DNA of 11,029 nt from Verrucomicrobiota bacterium. GTDB taxonomy: Bacteria; Verrucomicrobiota; Verrucomicrobiia; Chthoniobacterales; UBA10450. The position numbers were made by a program, and so were the translations under genes. The stretch is from the NCBI GenBank assembly GCA_003219095.1, contig QHPM01000292.1, positions 1 to 11,029 on the forward strand, in the 5' to 3' direction. Within the stretch, counting starts at the first letter, position 1. The number at the start of each line of letters is the position of its first letter. The notes under the pieces are model-generated. The model searched no databases and was not told the DNA's origin. It saw only the letters and a list, made by a program, of their open reading frames with translations. Below, in pieces: positions 5,459-11,029 of the stretch.

Positions 5459-6883
5459 CTACACGTCGTAGTACATCGAGAACTCGTAGGGATGTGGTCT
5501 TAGACGCAAGGCGTCGTATTCCTTTTGTTTCATCTCGAGCCAGTTCGCGATGAAATCGGAATTGAAGACGTCGCCTTTAAGCAGGAAATCGTGGTCCTTC
5601 TCCAGCGCCGCAATGGCGCCACTGAGCGAATCGGGCACGCTCGGCACATTAGCGAGTTCTTCCGGCGGAAGGTCGTAAAGGTTCTTATCGAGTGGATCAC
5701 CGGGATCAATGCGGCTCTGAATTCCATCCAAGCCCGCGAGCAACAACGCGGCGAAGGCGAGATACGGATTCGCGGCAGAATCCGGCGTCCGAAACTCGAT
5801 GCGCTTCGATTTCGGATTGGCCGAGTAAGTGGGAATGCGAATCGCGGCGGAACGATTGCGCGCGGAGTAAGCGAGATTGACCGGCGCCTCGAATCCGGGA
5901 ACGAGGCGTTTGTAACTGTTGGTCGTTGGATTTGTGATGCAGGTGAGCGCGGGCGCGTGTTTCAAAATTCCGCCGATGAAAAAGAGCGCGGTGTCGGAGA
6001 GCCCGGCGTAACCGTTGCCGGCGAAAAGCGGCTTATCGCCTTTCCAAAGCGAAATGTGCGTATGCATGCCGCTGCCGTTATCGGCGAAGAGCGGCTTGGG
6101 CATGAAAGTGACGGTTTTGTTGTGCCGCTTCGCCACGTTGCGCACGATGTATTTGTAGTACTGCATGTGGTCGGCCATCTCTTTCATGGGGGCGAAACGA
6201 ATGTCGATCTCAGCCTGACCCGCGGTCGCCACTTCATGATGTTGACGCTCGATCGGAACGCCCGCCTTCTCTAGCTCGAGACACATCTCATTACGAATGT
6301 CCTGCTGGGTGTCAGCTGGGGGCACTGGAAAATAACCTTCCTTTGCGCGAATCTTGTAACCGAGATTGGGAAATTCTTCCCGCGCGCTGTTCCAATGCGC
6401 TTCTGTGCTCTCGATTTGGTAGAAGGCGGAATTCGCCCCCGAAGAAAAGCGCACATCGTCGAAAATGAAGAATTCCGCTTCCGGTCCGAAATTCGCAGTG
6501 TCGGCGATGCCGGTGCTTTTTAGATAAGCCTCTGCTTTTTCGGCGAGACCGCGCGGGTCGCGATCGTAGGGTTCGCGCGTGATCGGATCGACGATGGTGC
6601 AGATCAGCGACAGCGTTGGTTCGGCGTTAAAAATATCGATCCACGCCGTTGCCGGATCGGGGATGACGAGCATATCGGAAGCGTTGATCACCTTCCAGCC
6701 GCGAATACTCGAGCCATCGAAGCCGAGGCCGTCGGTAAAAATATCTTCGTTATATTCGGTGAGGGTAGTGGTGAAGTGCTGCCAGGTGCCGGGGAGATCG
6801 GTGAATTTGAAATCCACGAGTTTTACCTCGCGGTCCTTGATCATTTTGGAAACGTCGGACGGGGTCTTTTTGTCTTTAGCCAT
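5459..6883 (-). CDS. glnA: Type I glutamine synthetase
   Basis: A full-length 474-residue GlnA (GSI), which condenses ammonia with glutamate using ATP; cytoplasmic dodecamer in this family. Signatures in order: GFDGSS (54-59, the D50-loop region of the family), FGPEAEFF with the metal-binding Glu pair E135/E137, [16 protein letters not shown] (215-230), [12 protein letters not shown] (269-280) with the active-site His, [34 protein letters not shown] (318-351), and the C-terminal [29 protein letters not shown] (400-409) carries Y403, matching the adenylylated Tyr397 of E. coli, so this is the covalently regulated GSI-beta type. The adenylyltransferase (GlnE) is not in the window. The start at 6883 gives [11 protein letters not shown] and the expected N-terminal length; no Shine-Dalgarno is seen. 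It lies 152 bp downstream of glnB on the same strand with repeat copy C between them. Confidence 0.97.
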   Translation of the reverse strand: MAKDKKTPSDVSKMIKDREVKLVDFKFTDLPGTWQHFTTTLTEYNEDIFTDGLGFDGSSIRGWKVINASDMLVIPDPATAWIDIFNAEPTLSLICTIVDPITREPYDRDPRGLAEKAEAYLKSTGIADTANFGPEAEFFIFDDVRFSSGANSAFYQIESTEAHWNSAREEFPNLGYKIRAKEGYFPVPPADTQQDIRNEMCLELEKAGVPIERQHHEVATAGQAEIDIRFAPMKEMADHMQYYKYIVRNVAKRHNKTVTFMPKPLFADNGSGMHTHISLWKGDKPLFAGNGYAGLSDTALFFIGGILKHAPALTCITNPTTNSYKRLVPGFEAPVNLAYSARNRSAAIRIPTYSANPKSKRIEFRTPDSAANPYLAFAALLLAGLDGIQSRIDPGDPLDKNLYDLPPEELANVPSVPDSLSGAIAALEKDHDFLLKGDVFNSDFIANWLEMKQKEYDALRLRPHPYEFSMYYDV

Positions 6884-6929
6884 GGATTATGCGTTGCAGG
6901 GTTGAAGCATTGAACGGTTAAAACGGGCG

Positions 6930-7012
6930 GTCATCCTGAGCGAAGTCGAAGGATCCCGCAGTGTTACCTTAAAGTTTTCATCACGGGATTCCTCGACTCC
7001 GCTCGGAATGAC
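6930..7012. repeat. GTCATCCTGAGC-family palindromic repeat, copy C (glnB-glnA gap)
   Basis: The left arm 6930-6955 (starting GTCATCCTGAGCGAAGTCG) pairs with the right arm, which ends at 7012 and reads, reversed, GTCATTCCGAGCGGAGTCG. ATCCCG/CGGGAT also match. The loop 6961-6980 is AT-rich. It fills most of the 152 bp between glnB and glnA, so a transcript covering both genes would carry a large hairpin there, which could change their relative levels. Confidence 0.7.
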
Positions 7013-7035
7013 GGCGGAGGCGATGCGCTCATGCT

Positions 7036-7685
<650 letters not shown>

Positions 7686-10600
7686 ATGCCCCGCGATTCC
7701 TTCGTTCACCTTCATCTTCACACCGAATACTCGCTTCTCGATGGCGCGGTGCGGATGCGAGAGCTGATGAATGAAGCGGTGAAAATGAAAATGCCGGCGG
7801 TGGCGATTACCGATCACGGCAATCTTTTTGGGGCGATCGATTTTTACCAGTGCGCCAAGGCGGCCGGAATCAAACCGATCATCGGTTGCGAGGCCTACAT
7901 CACGAGTGGCTCATATAAGGAAAAACCATCACGCGAATCCACTTTTCATTTCACCTTGCTGGCGGAAAACGAGACCGGCTATCGCAATTTGGTGAAGCTG
8001 ATTTCGGCGGCGCATCTCGACGGTTTTTATTATCGCCCGCGCATTGACAAGGAATTACTGGCGGCGCATGCCGACGGTTTGATCGGCCTGAGCGGTTGTC
8101 TTGCGAGTGAGATCAACAGCGCCATTCAAGCCGGCAACGTTGAAAAAGCGCAGAATCTGACCGCGGAATATCGCGACATTTTTGGGCCGCGAAATTTTTT
8201 CATCGAGTTGCACGACCACGGCATGGCCGAGCAAAAGCAATGCAATGCGCACCTGCCGAAATTCGCCCGCGAATTTGGACTCGGTCTGGTTGCGGCCAAC
8301 GATGTTCATTTTCTCCGGCGCAGCGATCACAAAGCGCACGACGCACTTCTTTGCATCAACACCGCAGCAAAAATTGAAGACCAACAGCGGATGCGTTATG
8401 AGCCTGAGCTCTACTTCAAATCGCCTGCCGAAATGCGCGAAGTCTTTCGTGATTTTCCTGACGCGACCAAGAACACGCTCGAAATCGCGGACCGCTGCAA
8501 TCTCGAAATCGAGTTCGGGAAATCGAAATATCCCGAGTACCCGGTGGCGCCGGGAAAAACACGTGAAGGTTATTTGCGCGAGCTTTGTTACGAAGGTTTG
8601 CACGAGCGTTACGGTGAACGCGCAGCCAACGATCAGGAATTAATCAAGCGACTGGATTACGAAGTAGATGTTCTGGAAAAAACGGGTTTTGTTAGTTATC
8701 TCCTCATTGTTTGGGACTTTATTCGTTTCGCCAGGGAACGCGGAATTCCGGTGGGACCGGGTCGCGGTTCCGCCGCAGGTTCCATCGTGGCCTACGTCCT
8801 GGGAATCACCGATATCGATCCGTTGCAGTACGGACTGATCTTTGAGCGTTTCCTCAATCCCGAGCGCATTTCTCCGCCCGATATTGATGTGGACTTTTGC
8901 GAGGCGCGTCGTGGCGAAGTCCTTGAATATGTCCGGCAAAAATACGGCGAGCGTCGCGTCGCGCAGATCATCACTTTCGGCCGGTTAAAAGCGCGCAGCG
9001 TAGTGCGGGATGTGGCGCGGGTGATGGGACTGAGCGTGCGGGACGGCGACCGGATCGCGAAAATGATCCCGAACGAGTTAAACATTACCCTGAATTCGTC
9101 GGTCGAGAGAAATCCGGAGCTGAAACGAGCAGTCACGACTGAGCCGCAGACGAAGCAGTTGATGGAATACGCGACCGCGTTGGAAGGACTTTCCCGCAGC
9201 GCCGGTGTGCACGCAGCCGGAGTCGTGATCAGCGATCGGGATCTCTCCGAGTACGTGCCGCTCTGCCGGGACACGAAGGGTAACGACATCGTCAGTCAGT
9301 ATTCGATGAATCCATTGAACGACCTCGGGCTGCTGAAAATGCAATATCTGGGGCTGAAGACGCTGACGGTGATCGAGGACACGGTGACGCTGATTCGAAA
9401 AAATGTGCCCGGCTTCTCGCTCAAGAACATTCCGCTGGATGACGCGGCCGCGTTCGGGCTCTACAACCGGGGCGAAACCATTGGCTTGTTTCAAATGGAA
9501 TCGGGCGGGATCACGTCGGTCTCGAAGCAATTCGATGTGCGGAAACTGGACGACATCATTGCGTTAATCGCGCTTTATCGTCCGGGGCCGATGGAATTGA
9601 TCGGTGATTACATAAAGCGGAAGAAGGGGCTAACGAAAATTAGATACGAGCATCCGCTGCTGGAGGAAATCTGCGCCGACACCTATGGAGTGATGATTTA
9701 TCAGGAGCAGGTGATGGCGGCGGCGAGCAAACTGGCTGGGTATTCGATGGGTCAAGCCGATTTGCTCCGGCGTGCCATGGGGAAAAAGGACAAGGAAAAG
9801 ATGGCGAAAGAGCGCGCCAATTTCATTGCCGGTTGCGCGCGCACCAATGAGATCGGGGAGAAAAAGGCGAACGCGATTTTCGATTTGCTGGAAAAATTCG
9901 CCGGCTACGGATTCAACAAGAGCCATAGCGCGGCCTACGCGCTGATCAGTTACGAGACGGCGTTTTTGAAAGCGAACCATCCGGTCGAGTTCATGGCTGG
10001 TTTGCTCTCGAACGAAATCAATAACACCGAAAAAATCTCGGTGCTGGTGAGCGAATGCAAACGGATGGGCATTACCATTCTGCCTCCGGACGTGAATCGG
10101 AGTGGGTTGAAATTCGTGCCGGAAATGTGGGAGGGGCCTCAGTGTCCCGACGGTCGTGGCACTGAGGCCCCTCCCACATTCAGCGCCATTCGCTTTGGTC
10201 TGGCAGCGATCAAGAATGTCGGCGCAGGAGCGATGGAATTTGCCATTAGCGAGCGCGAGCGCGGCGGCGACTTCAAGTCGCTGGAAGATTTCTGCAGCAG
10301 GCTCGATTCGCGCATCGCCAATCGCAAAATGTTGGAATCACTGGTCAAGTGCGGCGCGTTCGATTTCCTGCGCCACGAACGCGCGGAACTCTTCGCCTGC
10401 ATCGATGACGCGCTGGCCTCGTCGGCTGCGGCGCATCGCGATCGAATGGCGGGACAAGTCTCACTTTTCGGAGACACGCACGAACATGTCGCGCCGGCAC
10501 GCAAGCGGACTGTCGCGCCGTGGAGCGATCGCGAGAAGATGAGCTACGAAAAGGAGTTGCTCGGTTTTTACGTCACCGGACATCCGCTCGATGCCTATGC

Positions 10601-11029
10601 CAATGTTATTGCGAACGGGAAATATCAATCAATTGCGTCGCTCGGTGAACTTTCCGATCGTACCACATTCCGGGTCGCGGGCGCGATCACTCAGGTGGAC
10701 AAGAAATTTACCAGGAAAGAAGCCAAACCGTTCGCGGTTGTCTGGCTGGAAGATCTAACGGGCACGCTCGAGCTGGTGATTTGGAACGAGCTTTATCTGG
10801 AGTGCGCGGAAAAGTTGGTGCCGGGAAATGTCATCGGAGTCAGGGGCAAACTCGATCTGCGCGATGAATCGTTGCGGGCGACGGCGGAAAAACTGCGCCT
10901 TCTCTCGTCCGAGCTTCCGGGCGATTCAAACCCGGCCAGCGTCGTGACGCCGCCGCTTTGTCTGCATTTTTCGGCGAATGCGGGTAGCGATGAACTGCGG
11001 GAGGTTCAGGTGCTGCTGGCGGCTTCACC
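7686..11029 (+). CDS. dnaE: DNA polymerase III alpha subunit, 3' end outside the window
   Basis: Replicative polymerase of the C family; 1,114 codons are visible and the frame is open at the window edge (E. coli DnaE has 1,160). The PHP domain at the start keeps H10, H12, D43, H44 and E69, then HF, SGCLAS and NDVH motifs. The metal site lost in E. coli therefore appears intact, as in DnaE proteins with PHP exonuclease activity. Polymerase motifs: GPGRGSAAGS (about 358-367), PDIDVDF with D401 and D403, GVHAAGVVIS, LYRPGPM, YGVMIYQEQVM, LLRRAMGKK and FNKSHSAAYALISY. A clamp-binding QVSLF lies at 924-928 and an OB-fold at about 995-1075. Odd: residue 553, in LLKMQYLGLKTLT, is Gln where E. coli has D555 (VKFDFLGLRTLT). 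Residues 814-832 are an insertion encoded by a palindrome. The start at 7686 gives MPRDSFVHLHLHTEYS, as expected for the family. Confidence 0.96.
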   Translation, partial: MPRDSFVHLHLHTEYSLLDGAVRMRELMNEAVKMKMPAVAITDHGNLFGAIDFYQCAKAAGIKPIIGCEAYITSGSYKEKPSRESTFHFTLLAENETGYRNLVKLISAAHLDGFYYRPRIDKELLAAHADGLIGLSGCLASEINSAIQAGNVEKAQNLTAEYRDIFGPRNFFIELHDHGMAEQKQCNAHLPKFAREFGLGLVAANDVHFLRRSDHKAHDALLCINTAAKIEDQQRMRYEPELYFKSPAEMREVFRDFPDATKNTLEIADRCNLEIEFGKSKYPEYPVAPGKTREGYLRELCYEGLHERYGERAANDQELIKRLDYEVDVLEKTGFVSYLLIVWDFIRFARERGIPVGPGRGSAAGSIVAYVLGITDIDPLQYGLIFERFLNPERISPPDIDVDFCEARRGEVLEYVRQKYGERRVAQIITFGRLKARSVVRDVARVMGLSVRDGDRIAKMIPNELNITLNSSVERNPELKRAVTTEPQTKQLMEYATALEGLSRSAGVHAAGVVISDRDLSEYVPLCRDTKGNDIVSQYSMNPLNDLGLLKMQYLGLKTLTVIEDTVTLIRKNVPGFSLKNIPLDDAAAFGLYNRGETIGLFQMESGGITSVSKQFDVRKLDDIIALIALYRPGPMELIGDYIKRKKGLTKIRYEHPLLEEICADTYGVMIYQEQVMAAASKLAGYSMGQADLLRRAMGKKDKEKMAKERANFIAGCARTNEIGEKKANAIFDLLEKFAGYGFNKSHSAAYALISYETAFLKANHPVEFMAGLLSNEINNTEKISVLVSECKRMGITILPPDVNRSGLKFVPEMWEGPQCPDGRGTEAPPTFSAIRFGLAAIKNVGAGAMEFAISERERGGDFKSLEDFCSRLDSRIANRKMLESLVKCGAFDFLRHERAELFACIDDALASSAAAHRDRMAGQVSLFGDTHEHVAPARKRTVAPWSDREKMSYEKELLGFYVTGHPLDAYANVIANGKYQSIASLGELSDRTTFRVAGAITQVDKKFTRKEAKPFAVVWLEDLTGTLELVIWNELYLECAEKLVPGNVIGVRGKLDLRDESLRATAEKLRLLSSELPGDSNPASVVTPPLCLHFSANAGSDELREVQVLLAAS
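10124..10180 (+). repeat. 57-bp palindromic element inserted in frame within dnaE
   Basis: The arms 10124-10144 and 10160-10180 are perfect 21-bp reverse complements; the inner end of the left arm reads GAGGGGCCTCAGTG. The 15-nt centre holds its own CGAC-G-GTCG stem (10148-10156). Length is exactly 19 codons and the dnaE frame continues unbroken. The added residues (M814 to F832, rich in Gly, Pro, Glu) fall between VNRSGLKFVPE and SAIRFGLAAIKNVG. In E. coli these flanks are joined by only a short loop (VNDDGEIVYG region). No other copy is in this window. Confidence 0.85.

Noticed and set aside
10139-10542. Overlapping frames on both strands within the dnaE 3' half
   Set aside because: The dnaE frame is continuous with clear domain motifs; the others are shadows of a high-GC coding region.

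Overview
The window looks like a bacterial chromosome segment of moderately high GC. It carries core genes (tatA, glnA, glnB, dnaE) separated by many short palindromic repeats. A soil Verrucomicrobiota of the Chthoniobacterales type is my best guess. This rests on the repeat-rich intergenic DNA, the TMTC-like TPR membrane protein, start sites without clear Shine-Dalgarno sequences, and a DnaE with an intact metal-binding PHP domain. It is an inference and no marker gene here proves it.

Layout. (1) 1-1,580 is accessory DNA. It begins with a frameshifted, truncated exported-protein gene (plus strand). Two minus-strand genes follow, a cupin and a four-helix membrane protein, packaged like integron gene cassettes. 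A 123-bp attC-like site (989-1,111) lies between them, with matching 7-bp core sites (GTTAGAT read on the minus strand) at both ends of the membrane-protein cassette. No integrase gene is in the window. (2) 1,750-4,140 holds tatA with its own terminator, a palindromic repeat, and a large membrane-plus-TPR protein. (3) 4,318-7,374 holds an anchored alpha/beta hydrolase, glutamine synthetase (glnA) and PII (glnB), all on the minus strand. glnB lies upstream of glnA in the nitrogen-control arrangement. (4) 7,686 to the window end holds dnaE on the plus strand, divergent from glnB and cut by the window edge.

Every intergenic gap between 4.1 and 7.7 kb contains one copy of a palindromic repeat whose borders read GTCATCCTGAGC or close variants. 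A different three-hairpin repeat lies between tatA and the TPR gene.

Two features of dnaE stand out. A near-perfect 57-bp palindrome sits inside the reading frame and adds 19 codons without breaking it. Also, the position matching the third catalytic aspartate of E. coli Pol III alpha (D555) is glutamine here (residue 553), although the other two aspartates (D401, D403) are kept. With the cassette-like region at the left end, these are the observations most worth following up.
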